Virus record (IMG/VR): IMGVR_UViG_3300034120_001198
Location: 1 to 41,175 of that record
Source of the DNA: a virus
Direction: 5' to 3' (one strand)
Length of the DNA stretch: 41,175 nucleotides
In this document: positions 9,452 to 17,437 of the stretch, in pieces
Layout of the letters: the number at the start of each line of letters is the position of its first letter
Numbering within the stretch: the stretch's first letter is position 1
Notes under the pieces: model-generated
Told to the model about the DNA's origin: nothing
Database searches by the model: none
The model's input: the letters and a program-made list of their open reading frames with translations, nothing else
Translations under genes and position numbers: made by a program

Positions 9452-11583
9452 TGACAGCAATAAAGATTTATAAAAAAGGAAATTATCTAATCATAGAAGA
9501 TGTTGATAATAACAATAGATTCATAGAGGATTTACTGGTTAATGTAAGGTGTTCAAAGACAGAAATTGGTTCTTCTGATTATTTTATTTACCTAGGACAA
9601 TCAAACGAAACATACACAGCTACATATCCGTACATAGCTATGGAAAATGGTATTGCTTATGCAACACAAGCTGATTGGGAAACTTTTATATTTGGTTGTA
9701 CTGGAAATGCTAATTGCACTACTACTGGTTTAGGTGGTGGAGGTGCTACAAACTTATCTTATACAGCTAGCCCTACAAATGGTACAGTTAATTCTGATAC
9801 TGGTACAGATGCTACAATTCCTTTAGCTACAACTACTAATGCTGGATTACAATCACCTACAGATAAAACGAAGTTAGATGGTATTGAAGCTGGTGCTGAA
9901 GTAAATGTTAATGCAGATTGGTTAGCTACTTCTGGTGATGCACTAATCTTAAATAAACCTACAAGTTTGCCATCAAGTGTTTTAAAACATACAGTAAAGT
10001 ATGGTGTAGCATTAACTATTGGACAAGCTGTTTATGTAAGTAGTGCTGATGGTACTAACATGATAGTTTCTAAAGCTGATTACACTACTGAAGCTACATC
10101 ATCTAAAACATTAGGTTTAGTTACACTTACTGGTGCTTTGAACTTTCAAGGAGAGGTAGTTACAGAGGGTCTATTAGCTGGACTAGATACTTCTATGGCT
10201 ACTATTGGTGATACTGTTTGGCTTGGAGATGATGGTAATTTGCTTTATGGTTTAGCTAATAAACCAGTAGCACCTAATCATATAGTATTTATCGGTATAG
10301 TTACTAGGGTAAACTCTAACAATGGCGAAATATTTGTTAAAGTACAGAATGGATTTGAACTTCAAGAAATACATAATGTTTTAATTCAGTCTTTAGTTGA
10401 TAAAGATGTTATATATTGGGATAATGCTACTTCTTTATGGAAAAATGGAACAGCTAAATCTGTTTTAGGTCAAGCTACTACTACTACTGATGGTTGGTTA
10501 AGTTCTACTGATTGGAATACTTTTAATAATAAATTAGATAAGAATATACCTAGAAATAGACAAAATGCTTCATATACATTACAGCTTTCTGATAGAGCAA
10601 AACTTGTTGAAATAGATTCAGCAACACCTAATACATTAACAATTCCAGCAAATATTTTTTCTAGTGGCGACCAATTCTTATATATTCCTTATGGTGATGG
10701 TCAAACAACAATAACAGCTGGTGTAGGGGTAACTATAAATAGTGGTACTGGAACATATACTACAGCTTCAAAATATGGAATTGTAAGTATTATAGCTGTA
10801 AGTGCTACTGAATTTTATATAAATGGCAATTTAACAACTTCAGCTTCTGTAGATTTATTTAAGTTTAGTGCTAGAGAGTTTTTTAGAGGTATAACTTATG
10901 CTAACAATTCAAGTTCTGTAACTACAGAGGGTGGTATAACAGTTTCTACTACAGCTTCAGTTCAAGCACAAACAGTAGGCACTACTGATTTTAGAATGAA
11001 AAACATCAGACTTAGATATTATGCTACAGTAGTTTCAACTGGTAGATATACTGGTACTAGAGGTTCAGCTTTGTTATGGTATTTAGGAGGTGGCTTTAGG
11101 TTTGTTTGTTCTTTTGCTATATCTGATTCTGGGTATGGTAGTGGTTGCAGACAATTTTATGGTATGGCTGGAACTACAGCAGATTTAACTTATACAGATA
11201 CGATACTTGTAGCTTCTTTGCAGAATATAATTGGCATTGGTTCAGATGCTTTAGATGCTAATTTACAGGTATTTACAAATGATGCTACTGGTACAGCTAC
11301 TAAAATAGATTTAGGTGCTAATTTCCCAGCAAATAGAACATCTGGTAGTGCTTTAACAACAATTTATCAAGTTCAGATTTACAATCCAGTAAATTCATCA
11401 TCTGTACATTACAGAGTAGTTAATCTTGAAACTAATGCAATAGCAGAGGGTACATTAACAACTGATTTACCATTACACACACAAGGTTTAAATTTCTTTG
11501 CTAGTAGATGTATGGGAACACCAGTAACAAATAGTGGAGAGTTTTATTTATATAATAAATTTGGAGTTTATTCTGTAGCATAA
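9451..11583 (+). CDS. Tail fibre protein
   Basis: 710 residues. It contains the recurrent phage-fibre segment DKTKLDGIEAGAEVNVNADW (about 129-148) and a second one, TTTDGWLSSTDWNTFNNKLDK (near 345-366), both widespread in tail fibres. Residues from about 370 (RNRQNASYTLQLSDRAKLVE...NTLTIPAN) match a beta-helical segment shared with the protein at 30762, and the first 90 residues match that protein's N-terminus as well. The C-terminal 220 residues are probably the receptor-binding head (inference). TAATG coupling to the preceding FISUMP gene. Confidence 0.85.
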   Translation: MTAIKIYKKGNYLIIEDVDNNNRFIEDLLVNVRCSKTEIGSSDYFIYLGQSNETYTATYPYIAMENGIAYATQADWETFIFGCTGNANCTTTGLGGGGATNLSYTASPTNGTVNSDTGTDATIPLATTTNAGLQSPTDKTKLDGIEAGAEVNVNADWLATSGDALILNKPTSLPSSVLKHTVKYGVALTIGQAVYVSSADGTNMIVSKADYTTEATSSKTLGLVTLTGALNFQGEVVTEGLLAGLDTSMATIGDTVWLGDDGNLLYGLANKPVAPNHIVFIGIVTRVNSNNGEIFVKVQNGFELQEIHNVLIQSLVDKDVIYWDNATSLWKNGTAKSVLGQATTTTDGWLSSTDWNTFNNKLDKNIPRNRQNASYTLQLSDRAKLVEIDSATPNTLTIPANIFSSGDQFLYIPYGDGQTTITAGVGVTINSGTGTYTTASKYGIVSIIAVSATEFYINGNLTTSASVDLFKFSAREFFRGITYANNSSSVTTEGGITVSTTASVQAQTVGTTDFRMKNIRLRYYATVVSTGRYTGTRGSALLWYLGGGFRFVCSFAISDSGYGSGCRQFYGMAGTTADLTYTDTILVASLQNIIGIGSDALDANLQVFTNDATGTATKIDLGANFPANRTSGSALTTIYQVQIYNPVNSSSVHYRVVNLETNAIAEGTLTTDLPLHTQGLNFFASRCMGTPVTNSGEFYLYNKFGVYSVA

Positions 11584-11584
11584 T

Positions 11585-11827
11585 ATGACAACATTTGAAT
11601 TAACATACGAAACAATATTGCTTGATGATGGTCAAGTAAATGTTAGGATATTTCCTTTAGACGAGCAAATATCTAAATACCTAGCTTCTTATAAGGTAAT
11701 AAGTATTAAACAAGATTTAATGGGTATAATAGCTGATTTCATTCAAGAAATGACACCAATTATGTATCTAGATTTTAAATCAATGGAGAATGTTCCACAA
11801 AGCATTAGAGATAGTTTTACATTATAA
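11585..11827 (+). CDS. Hypothetical protein in tail-fibre operon
   Basis: 80 residues, no family recognised. Begins one base after the fibre gene stop. Mixed alpha/beta composition without membrane segment or cysteines. A fibre-assembly chaperone or a small tail protein would fit the location, but nothing in the sequence decides it. Confidence 0.6.
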   Translation: MTTFELTYETILLDDGQVNVRIFPLDEQISKYLASYKVISIKQDLMGIIADFIQEMTPIMYLDFKSMENVPQSIRDSFTL

Positions 11828-11836
11828 TTTATAGCA

Positions 11837-12712
11837 ATGAGTAGTCCAATATTTAACAGAGTAAAAAAAGTTTATAAGATTGTAACATTACCAAAAGTTG
11901 TAACAATTGAAGATTATGGAGTAAAAGATTGTTGTGATATTTACAATGTCTTTGCACAAATAGTAAAAACAGATGAGTGGAAAAATGATGTTACATCAGC
12001 TTGGGCAAAACTAAATGAATCAACTGATACAGCTACATTCTCTTTAAAGAAAGATGGTGTAGCATTGTCTAATTATACTTTAGTTGTAAAAAGCTTTGAT
12101 ACTGAAAAAGAGCAATACTCTAAATACGTTACGATTAATTGGAGTGAAGTTTTAGCACTAGAGGGTGCTGGGTGTTATACTTTAGAAGTTTCAAGTGTAT
12201 TGTCTGGAACACCATTTACTACTGTTTGGGGTATTTATAATTTACAGCCATATTCAACATTCTTAGCTAAGAATCAGATTAGACTTAAAGCTGTTTTTAA
12301 TCAGTTTCATACCATAGAAGATATTGATTTTACTAACAGTAATGTGGTAGATACTTTAAGAGTGTTTGGTATGTTTGGTAATCGTAAACCTAACTTTGCT
12401 ATAGACAATTTGATTAATCAGCAAAGAATGGTTAAAAATGTTGTTAGAGAACAATTAAATAATTACGAGTTGTTGACAGACCCAGTAAAGTCTAATTATA
12501 CTAGCAAACTAATTGATTTATACCTACTTTCAGAAACGGACTTGTATATCACAGACCATAATGACTTTAATCACGTACAGACTTACAAAGATTTTAACGT
12601 AGTTGTTGAAGATTCACCAGAGGTAGATTACAAAAATTTATCTAACTTAGCAAGTGTAAAATGTGTTGTTTCAGATAAAGTAAGGAATAAACGTTCATAC
12701 TATAATGGATAA
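11837..12712 (+). CDS. Hypothetical late structural protein
   Basis: 291 residues. A beta-rich N-terminal half (about 40-150, LKKDGVALSNYTLVVKSFD...GCYTLEVSS) suggests an Ig-like or jelly-roll domain; the C-terminal half is more helical (LINQQRMVKNVVREQLNNYELL). It is the last large gene before the lysis cassette and probably encodes a tail or appendage protein. No named family recognised. Its end overlaps the 45-residue frame at 12705. Confidence 0.65.
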   Translation: MSSPIFNRVKKVYKIVTLPKVVTIEDYGVKDCCDIYNVFAQIVKTDEWKNDVTSAWAKLNESTDTATFSLKKDGVALSNYTLVVKSFDTEKEQYSKYVTINWSEVLALEGAGCYTLEVSSVLSGTPFTTVWGIYNLQPYSTFLAKNQIRLKAVFNQFHTIEDIDFTNSNVVDTLRVFGMFGNRKPNFAIDNLINQQRMVKNVVREQLNNYELLTDPVKSNYTSKLIDLYLLSETDLYITDHNDFNHVQTYKDFNVVVEDSPEVDYKNLSNLASVKCVVSDKVRNKRSYYNG

Positions 12713-12842
12713 GAAAGAATTGAAAGTCGGTAATAGGGTAGATGGACTAAAGATTAAAGAGGTACACAAGAACATGGGATTGACAGAATATCTTGTTGTA
12801 TTTGAAGATGGAAGTTTTAAAATTTATACGTTTACAAAATGA
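12705..12842 (+). CDS. Tiny beta protein (paralogue of the one at 32457)
   Basis: 45 residues (MDKKELKVGNRVDGLKIKEV...YLVVFEDGSFKIYTFTK). It overlaps the previous gene by 8 bases and the holin candidate by an ATGA junction, both signs of a real translated frame. It resembles the 42-residue product at 32457: both show a VG/GQ-V start, a KxxKxV strand and a final V/LYxDGS/TFxV/I strand, as in a small SH3-like barrel. Function unknown. Confidence 0.6.
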   Translation: MDKKELKVGNRVDGLKIKEVHKNMGLTEYLVVFEDGSFKIYTFTK

Positions 12843-13024
12843 AAGAGTTAATTAAAAGATGGAATAGTCCAACACCTAAGTTCTGGAAGAAAGTACAGAA
12901 GAATGGTTTGGCAATTGGTGTACTTGGAGGTGTAATCATTAAGTTTCAGCCAATTATTGGTGGAATATTAGTTACATTAGGTTCAACTATTAGTGCGTTA
13001 GCACAATTAACTATTGAAGATTGA
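12839..13024 (+). CDS. Putative holin (small membrane protein)
   Basis: 61 residues. A basic N-terminus (MKELIKRWNSPTPKFWKKVQK) is followed by a glycine-rich hydrophobic stretch (residues about 23-57, LAIGVLGGVIIKFQPIIGGILVTLGSTISAL), enough for one or two membrane spans. The TPKFWKKVQ opening followed by this region is familiar from small holin-like proteins of Bacteroidota phages. It is first in a three-gene block with a membrane-anchored coiled coil and a lysin, linked by ATGA and TGATG overlaps. Holin function is inferred from topology and position. Confidence 0.65.
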   Translation: MKELIKRWNSPTPKFWKKVQKNGLAIGVLGGVIIKFQPIIGGILVTLGSTISALAQLTIED

Positions 13025-13281
13025 TGGAAATGTTAATGTACATTGGAGGTGCTTTATTAGGTATAATTTCTTATTTTTTACGTAAGACTATGGAAGAACA
13101 TAAAGCTGTAGTGAATCAAGTTATTGAATTAAAGAACAAGATTGATTTAACTCATCAAGCTAGTGAGATAAAGATTCAGAATATTGAAAAGGAATTAAAC
13201 ACTAATCTAAGAGAGTTAAATAAAAAGATAGACCACATTACTCAATGTATAGATAAACTCTTTGAAATCACACGAAAATGA
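13024..13281 (+). CDS. Membrane-anchored coiled-coil protein of lysis cassette
   Basis: 85 residues from the ATG at 13024, chosen over the upstream TTG because it forms a TGATG junction with the preceding stop. One N-terminal membrane helix (about 3-20, MLMYIGGALLGIISYFL) is followed by a long amphipathic coiled coil. This layout is like XhlA-type or spanin-like accessory lysis proteins; there is no lipobox, so an outer-membrane spanin is not supported. ATGA overlap with the lysin gene. Confidence 0.65.
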   Translation: MEMLMYIGGALLGIISYFLRKTMEEHKAVVNQVIELKNKIDLTHQASEIKIQNIEKELNTNLRELNKKIDHITQCIDKLFEITRK

Positions 13282-13865
13282 AAACTAACGTTAGAAATTA
13301 CACAAGTTCAGAATTACTAAACAAAGTAAAGTCTTTAAAGTCTTTTAAAGCTATTCCAGATGGTTATTGGTTTTTAGGTGTTAGAAGCAATGAGGATGCA
13401 CCTAATGTATTTGATGATAAAGGTTATCTGTTTAGAGGTGAACAATTCATTAAAGTATTTCCAATGACTACTAATGCTGGAACACCTATTTTAAAAGGTG
13501 GTTTCCTAAGTTATAATAAGGTAGGTTCAGCACACGTTAAAGCTGATGAGTGGTATTATGACTTATGGAGATACGGATTGCACAGAGGTAAAATGCCAGC
13601 TTTAGTTCAAGTAGGTAACATACTTATCTTTCGTGATGGTGATATGGATGTTAAGGCTGAAGAATTAGGCAAACCAATCAAAGGTTTATTCGGTATTAAC
13701 TTTCACTCTACTAAATATGACTTTACTCATCATGTAGTAACACCAGTAATTGGAAGTTGGAGTGCTGGATGTCAAGTGGTTAACGATACAGAAACATATT
13801 TAATGTTGATAAATATGGTTAAGAATCAGAATAGAATCACTTACTGTTTGATAGACGAATTTTAG
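13278..13865 (+). CDS. Putative endolysin with L,D-transpeptidase-like active-site motif
   Basis: 195 residues. The C-terminal part has NFHS at 141-144 and GSWSAGCQV at 159-167, matching the spacing and residues of the YkuD-type H...SxGC catalytic motif (His143, Ser162, Cys165). Position directly after holin-like and coiled-coil membrane genes and before the late terminator makes it the lysin of this phage. The upstream 130 residues are not recognised. No signal peptide, so release would rely on the holin. A transpeptidase-fold enzyme would cut or exchange peptide cross-links; the exact reaction is not shown by the sequence. Confidence 0.65.
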   Translation: MKTNVRNYTSSELLNKVKSLKSFKAIPDGYWFLGVRSNEDAPNVFDDKGYLFRGEQFIKVFPMTTNAGTPILKGGFLSYNKVGSAHVKADEWYYDLWRYGLHRGKMPALVQVGNILIFRDGDMDVKAEELGKPIKGLFGINFHSTKYDFTHHVVTPVIGSWSAGCQVVNDTETYLMLINMVKNQNRITYCLIDEF

Positions 13866-13894
13866 TTTAACAATACATAAAACTCATATTTAAG

Positions 13895-13928
13895 ATACCA
13901 GTCATTAATTTGATTGGTATTTTTTTTT
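13895..13928 (+). terminator. Rho-independent terminator ending the late operon
   Basis: A 10-base-pair stem, ATACCAGTCA with TGATTGGTAT (one G-T pair), loop TTAATT, followed by eight or nine T bases. It lies 30 bases after the lysin stop and separates the late operon from the first early promoter. Confidence 0.92.
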
Positions 13929-13937
13929 ATCAAAAAC

Positions 13938-13967
13938 TTGTGGATTAAATATTTTATATTACTTTTG
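13938..13967 (+). promoter_or_regulatory. Bacteroidota-type promoter for replication operon
   Basis: TTG at 13938-13940, 19 bases, then TACTTTTG at 13960-13967, matching the TTG / TAnnTTTG consensus of the Bacteroidota housekeeping sigma factor. It follows a strong terminator directly and precedes the gene at 13997 by 29 bases. Confidence 0.8.
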
Positions 13968-13996
13968 TTATAAATTAATAATTAAAACCATTAAGT

Positions 13997-14326
13997 ATGA
14001 CAAACATTGTAGTAAGAGAATCAATCGTAGAAAAGATTAAGCAAAGAAAACCATTTGCAGTTATGGTTTACCATGAGTGGTTAAAGTCTGATAAGGACAC
14101 TTGTTTTAAGAAGTATGAAGTTATAGACATTCAGTTTAATGGATTTGTAACATACAAACTTAGTTCTGATTGTATCAGATTCTTTAGAGAGAACAAGCAC
14201 TTGTTTATTCAGAAAATAGCTGATGATAACGGAGGTATTTATGAGTTTAATAGATTTAGTGAAACAGAACAGTTTAAATTTTTGAAAGGAGAAAGGGATG
14301 ATAAAGCAAGTAAAACTTATAAATAA
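13997..14326 (+). CDS. Hypothetical early protein
   Basis: 109 residues, first gene after the promoter. No recognised domain; a mix of helix and strand with basic residues, no membrane segment. It overlaps the following gene by 29 bases. First position in an early operon makes a regulatory or host-takeover role conceivable but unproven. Confidence 0.65.
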   Translation: MTNIVVRESIVEKIKQRKPFAVMVYHEWLKSDKDTCFKKYEVIDIQFNGFVTYKLSSDCIRFFRENKHLFIQKIADDNGGIYEFNRFSETEQFKFLKGERDDKASKTYK

Positions 14327-14561
14327 ATTATTTGGATGTTTTGTAACACCAGTAATATTTAGGGATGATGAGGTTGAGTTTATATTTAAAAATAGGGATG
14401 AACTTATAATCAGATTTGAAGAATTGGAAAAGGAGTTTGATGTATGGAATGGAGAGTTGTATGATAAGGATAAAAACTTCTTGTGTTACATGAAAGAGTT
14501 AGAAATATTTGAGGACTTTGAGTATAAAAATAAAGACTTATTTTATGAAATCGGATTTTGA
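14298..14561 (+). CDS. Hypothetical acidic early protein
   Basis: 87 residues, rich in Glu, Asp and Phe. Family not recognised. Starts inside the end of the preceding gene and overlaps the next start, as in a tight early operon. Confidence 0.6.
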   Translation: MIKQVKLINKLFGCFVTPVIFRDDEVEFIFKNRDELIIRFEELEKEFDVWNGELYDKDKNFLCYMKELEIFEDFEYKNKDLFYEIGF

Positions 14562-14763
14562 AATATCAGTAGCTATACACGAAGCACAAAAAGTGTATGA
14601 CAATTTTAACATTGATTTATATTTAAAACTATTAAAAGAAAGAGAGGATGGAACAGAATTTAAAAACGATAGCAGTAGTAGATGGGTACGACCAGAATCT
14701 ATACGTCTACACACTAGCTTATACAGAAAGCTGGGAATTGGAAAAATTTTTGCAAGAAAATAA
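14545..14763 (+). CDS. Hypothetical early protein overlapping the next frame
   Basis: 72 residues from the ATG at 14545 (MKSDFEISVAIHEAQKVYDN), preferred to the upstream TTG at 14509 because it reduces the overlap with the preceding gene. The last 116 bases are also read in another frame by the gene at 14648, and both frames look protein-like. Either this is a true dual-coding segment or one frame has recently been extended. No family recognised. Confidence 0.45.
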   Translation: MKSDFEISVAIHEAQKVYDNFNIDLYLKLLKEREDGTEFKNDSSSRWVRPESIRLHTSLYRKLGIGKIFARK

Positions 14764-14833
14764 TCATTCAGCAGATTATAGAATTGTATTTGATGTTAAA
14801 CAAGTAATTGACAAAAGAAATGAGCAGATATAA
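14648..14833 (+). CDS. Hypothetical early protein
   Basis: 61 residues (MEQNLKTIAVVDGYDQNLYVYTL...). The product has a plausible beta-alpha pattern, with hydrophobic strands TIAVVDG and LYVYTLAY and a helix WELEKFLQENN. It overlaps the preceding frame by 116 bases and the next start by 14. No family recognised. Confidence 0.55.
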   Translation: MEQNLKTIAVVDGYDQNLYVYTLAYTESWELEKFLQENNHSADYRIVFDVKQVIDKRNEQI

Positions 14834-15215
14834 ATTAGAGCAATTAATGGATGATGCTTTTCAAGAGCAGTTGAAAAAGATTGATGTATATAGAATGTAT
14901 TTTAGCAGTCCATTGGCTATGAATCATAAGAACATGAAGATGACTAATATTAGACAAATAGCTTCAAGAAAGCTAAATAAGCTAGGTCTAACATTAGATG
15001 AGATTGCTTATGTTTTGTGCATGAAAAATCATACGAGCATTATACATTTGCTTAACAATAGAAAAGAATATGATTTGACTGAAGAAGAAGCTAATTTTAA
15101 TGATATAATATACAAACGTATATATCCAGTTGTATCAGCAGATAAGAAAAAGTATATATGGGTTGAAGAATATAATTTTAGTCAAGATGGAATCGGAAGA
15201 AGCGAAAAGGAGTAA
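14820..15215 (+). CDS. DnaA domain IV-like DNA-binding protein
   Basis: 131 residues from the ATG at 14820. Residues about 42-83 (TNIRQIASRKLNKLGLTLDE, then EIAYVLCMKNHTSIIHLLNN) resemble the C-terminal DNA-binding domain of the replication initiator DnaA, where the DHT[TS] loop and following helix read the 9-base DnaA box; here it is NHTSIIH. There is no AAA+ ATPase domain. Such stand-alone domains could bring the host initiator or helicase to the phage origin, or act as a regulator. It is followed by replication genes in the same operon. Confidence 0.75.
   Translation: MSRYKLEQLMDDAFQEQLKKIDVYRMYFSSPLAMNHKNMKMTNIRQIASRKLNKLGLTLDEIAYVLCMKNHTSIIHLLNNRKEYDLTEEEANFNDIIYKRIYPVVSADKKKYIWVEEYNFSQDGIGRSEKE
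15206..15212 (+). promoter_or_regulatory. Strong ribosome binding site fixing the start at 15217
   Basis: AAAAGGAG lies about five bases before the ATG at 15217 and overlaps the end of the preceding gene. Clear Shine-Dalgarno sequences are rare in this genome, so this one argues for the 15217 start over the in-frame ATG at 15187. Confidence 0.6.
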
Positions 15216-15216
15216 T

Positions 15217-15873
15217 ATGTTGTTTTATCGTGGATTTTATGAAGCGATAGAACACTTAAACTTTGAAGAAAAAGGAATGGTTTATTCAGCTATTTTTAAT
15301 TACGGACTGAACTTTGTAGAGCCAGAGTTACCCAATCACCTTAAAACTATATTTATGCTTCTTAGACCACAGCTAGATGCTAACATTAAGAAGTTTAAGA
15401 ATGGTGTAACAATTAAGATGAAAGATGAGGAAAAGAAACGTATTAAAAAGATTGCTAAAGATGATGCACAGAAGCTAGCAAATATAAACGACCAGAACTT
15501 AAAAGGTACTGTTTCTAAGTTATCACATTATGATGTTGATGATAATAGAAATCTGAAAGAAGTTAATCTTCTCAAACGTAAAGAACTATTTATAGCTGAT
15601 GTTAAGCTACATGAGGATTTGTTTGTTCAGAAAGTGATTGATGGATTTATAGACTACTGGAGTGAGCCAAACTTAGCTAGAAGTAAGATGAAGTGGGAGT
15701 TACAAAAAACATGGGATACTAAGCGAAGATTGAGGTTATGGAATGATAGACATTGGGATTATGAAAACAAGAAAAATAAGATTATAAATGGAACGAGGAA
15801 TGATACTCAACTCACAGCAGTTGATGAATTTAGAAAAAAGTTGCTACAGCAGGTTGGTGGCAAGGTTAAGTAG
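15217..15873 (+). CDS. Replication-organiser-like protein (DUF6291-like N-terminus)
   Basis: 218 residues from the ATG at 15217. The N-terminus (LFYRGFYEAIEHLNFEEKGM, then VYSAIFNYGLNFVEPEL) matches phage replication proteins that open with YRSFYEA...YNAIFEYGL...EPEL (DUF6291). The C-terminal region (FIDYWSEPNLARSKMKWELQ, then KTWDTKRRLRLW) has the YW-EPN...M-WE--K-WD-K-RL-RW pattern also found in such replication organisers. A basic linker (about 60-110) joins the two. Likely role: origin binding or helicase recruitment (inference), in keeping with the DnaA-like gene before it. Confidence 0.7.
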   Translation: MLFYRGFYEAIEHLNFEEKGMVYSAIFNYGLNFVEPELPNHLKTIFMLLRPQLDANIKKFKNGVTIKMKDEEKKRIKKIAKDDAQKLANINDQNLKGTVSKLSHYDVDDNRNLKEVNLLKRKELFIADVKLHEDLFVQKVIDGFIDYWSEPNLARSKMKWELQKTWDTKRRLRLWNDRHWDYENKKNKIINGTRNDTQLTAVDEFRKKLLQQVGGKVK

Positions 15874-16528
15874 TGTAAGCGAACAAGATTGTCATAGGCA
15901 TTCATCTGGAATACAGATAAGAGATTACATAGACCAAGTAGAATTAGCAGTAAGCATTTATGAGGTGATTATTAATTCAGCTGATGTACATTTTGGAATT
16001 AAAGCTACAAGTCTAAGTGATGCGTTAATTAAGGCAGTTGTTACAGAAATAACAAAGAACTTTAGCAAGCTAACATTAAGTGATGTTGAATATGCTTATG
16101 AGAGATTCTCTAAACAAAGAACTGATTGGAGAAACCTAACTAAGTCAGATTTGATAGAGCCAATAAAACAATATTCAGTTATAAAGATGGAAATATCAAA
16201 TGAGCAAAAAAGAATCTTAGAGGATGAGAGGATTGCAGAAGAAACAAAGGTTAAGCAAGACGAGTTTGAGACCAATGCTTTAAACGTATATAAAGCTTCT
16301 CTAGGGCTAGGAGAATGGTTAGGCGATATATTTCAAGCTAAAGCAATCTTTAATAGATTTAGAGGGAAAGTAAGTCCAGAAAAATGTAAGGAACTACAGA
16401 TTGAAGCTGTTAAGAAATTTAGAGTATATGATGAAAAGAAAAAGCTTGAACATACACTATTCACAGCAGAAAGAATATATGCTCAACTTATAGTGGAGTA
16501 TGGTATAGAAAATAACATTCAGATATGA
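15788..16528 (+). CDS. Hypothetical replication-operon protein
   Basis: Up to 246 residues; possible ATG starts at 15788, 15800 and 15824, all inside the end of the preceding gene, and I cannot decide between them. The product is helical and charged (LSDVEYAYERFSKQRTDW..., NALNVYKASLGLGEWLGDIF). Family not recognised. Placement between a replication organiser and NinG suggests a replication accessory or helicase-loading role, which the sequence does not prove. Its end forms an ATGA junction with NinG. Confidence 0.65.
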   Translation: MERGMILNSQQLMNLEKSCYSRLVARLSSVSEQDCHRHSSGIQIRDYIDQVELAVSIYEVIINSADVHFGIKATSLSDALIKAVVTEITKNFSKLTLSDVEYAYERFSKQRTDWRNLTKSDLIEPIKQYSVIKMEISNEQKRILEDERIAEETKVKQDEFETNALNVYKASLGLGEWLGDIFQAKAIFNRFRGKVSPEKCKELQIEAVKKFRVYDEKKKLEHTLFTAERIYAQLIVEYGIENNIQI

Positions 16529-17031
16529 AATGCAAAGTATGTAAAAAGAAATCTGAAAACGAATGTTGTAGTGTTGAATGTGCTTTAAAGTATATTGAGA
16601 TAAAGAAGCAGTTAGAGTGGAACGAAAGAAAGAAAAAGCTTTCTGAATCACTTGAATCTAGGGCTGATTTACTTGATAAACTACAAAAGGACTTCAACAC
16701 TTTTGTTCGTTATAGGGATTTGGGTAAAGAATGTATCAGTTGCAATACTATTCTAAAAGACATTAGAGATTATCATGCTGGACACTTCTATGATACTAAG
16801 TGTGAAATACTAAGATTTGATGAGTACAATGTGCATGGACAATGTATTCAATGCAATAAACACTTTCATGGTAACTTAATTAAATATAGAATTAAGATAG
16901 CTGATAGGATTGGAGAGTACAATTTAGCTTATCTGGATAATCAAAGTGAAAATAAGTTAAAATTTAGCATACTGGAAATCAAGAGTATGCACGAAGAAGT
17001 TAAAAAAAGATTAAAAATAATTAAAAAATAA
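16525..17031 (+). CDS. ninG: NinG/Rap-type recombination nuclease
   Basis: 168 residues. An N-terminal cysteine cluster (CKVC...CC...C, residues 3-19) is followed by a helical linker and the NinG core: CISC at 70-73, DYHAGHF at 82-88, LRFDEYNVHGQCIQCNKHFH at 96-115 and GNLIKYR. This matches lambda NinG (Rap, PF05766), an HNH-like structure-specific nuclease that acts on Holliday junctions or D-loops in phage recombination. It pairs functionally with the ERF annealing protein at 17634. Starts at an ATGA overlap. Confidence 0.9.
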   Translation: MKCKVCKKKSENECCSVECALKYIEIKKQLEWNERKKKLSESLESRADLLDKLQKDFNTFVRYRDLGKECISCNTILKDIRDYHAGHFYDTKCEILRFDEYNVHGQCIQCNKHFHGNLIKYRIKIADRIGEYNLAYLDNQSENKLKFSILEIKSMHEEVKKRLKIIKK

Positions 17032-17061
17032 TTGTTCTATTAGATTTTTATTATAACTTTG
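17032..17061 (+). promoter_or_regulatory. Bacteroidota-type promoter for recombination operon
   Basis: TTG at 17032-17034, 19 bases, TAACTTTG at 17054-17061. Same spacing as the promoter at 13938. It begins right at the NinG stop and precedes a leader of about 70 bases with a boxA-like element. Confidence 0.8.
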
Positions 17062-17079
17062 TATCAAGAAACAAACGGA

Positions 17080-17096
17080 GTTCTTTGAAATATTGG
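17080..17096 (+). promoter_or_regulatory. boxA-like antitermination element in 5' leader
   Basis: GTTCTTTGAAATATTGG lies about 12 bases after the expected transcription start. It closely resembles the leader found just upstream of Bacteroidota 16S rRNA genes (TTCTTTGACATATTGG) and the boxA element bound by NusB-S10. It may make the long early transcript (17140-22841) resistant to termination. Based on recalled consensus, not on a search. Confidence 0.5.
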
Positions 17097-17139
17097 CGAG
17101 AAGTTGAATAGATTAATAAACAATTAATATAAAAAATCA

Positions 17140-17436
17140 ATGGAAACATTTAACAAGATTAAACTTTATGAGTTTAATGCACTAACATTTGACAATGTTA
17201 ATATCATAGCAAAAGAAGTTGCTTCAATGATTAATCAGTCATCATCATTAGAATTTTCATTAAGAACTGATGTTTTAAATCATGTTTATAGTGAGTATAA
17301 GAGATTGTGTAACAATCAATGTGATGAGATAGTATTAAAGAGTGTACAGACACTTTTTACATTCCATTTAATGACTGACTTAATGGAACAGAGAAGTAGA
17401 ATAGAACAAATTAAAAAACAATTAAATAATATATAA
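17140..17436 (+). CDS. Hypothetical early protein
   Basis: 98 residues, largely helical, first gene behind the second early promoter. Pattern such as SSLEFSLRTDVLNHVYSEYK gives no family I recognise. One base separates it from the next start. Confidence 0.7.
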   Translation: METFNKIKLYEFNALTFDNVNIIAKEVASMINQSSSLEFSLRTDVLNHVYSEYKRLCNNQCDEIVLKSVQTLFTFHLMTDLMEQRSRIEQIKKQLNNI

Positions 17437-17437
17437 A

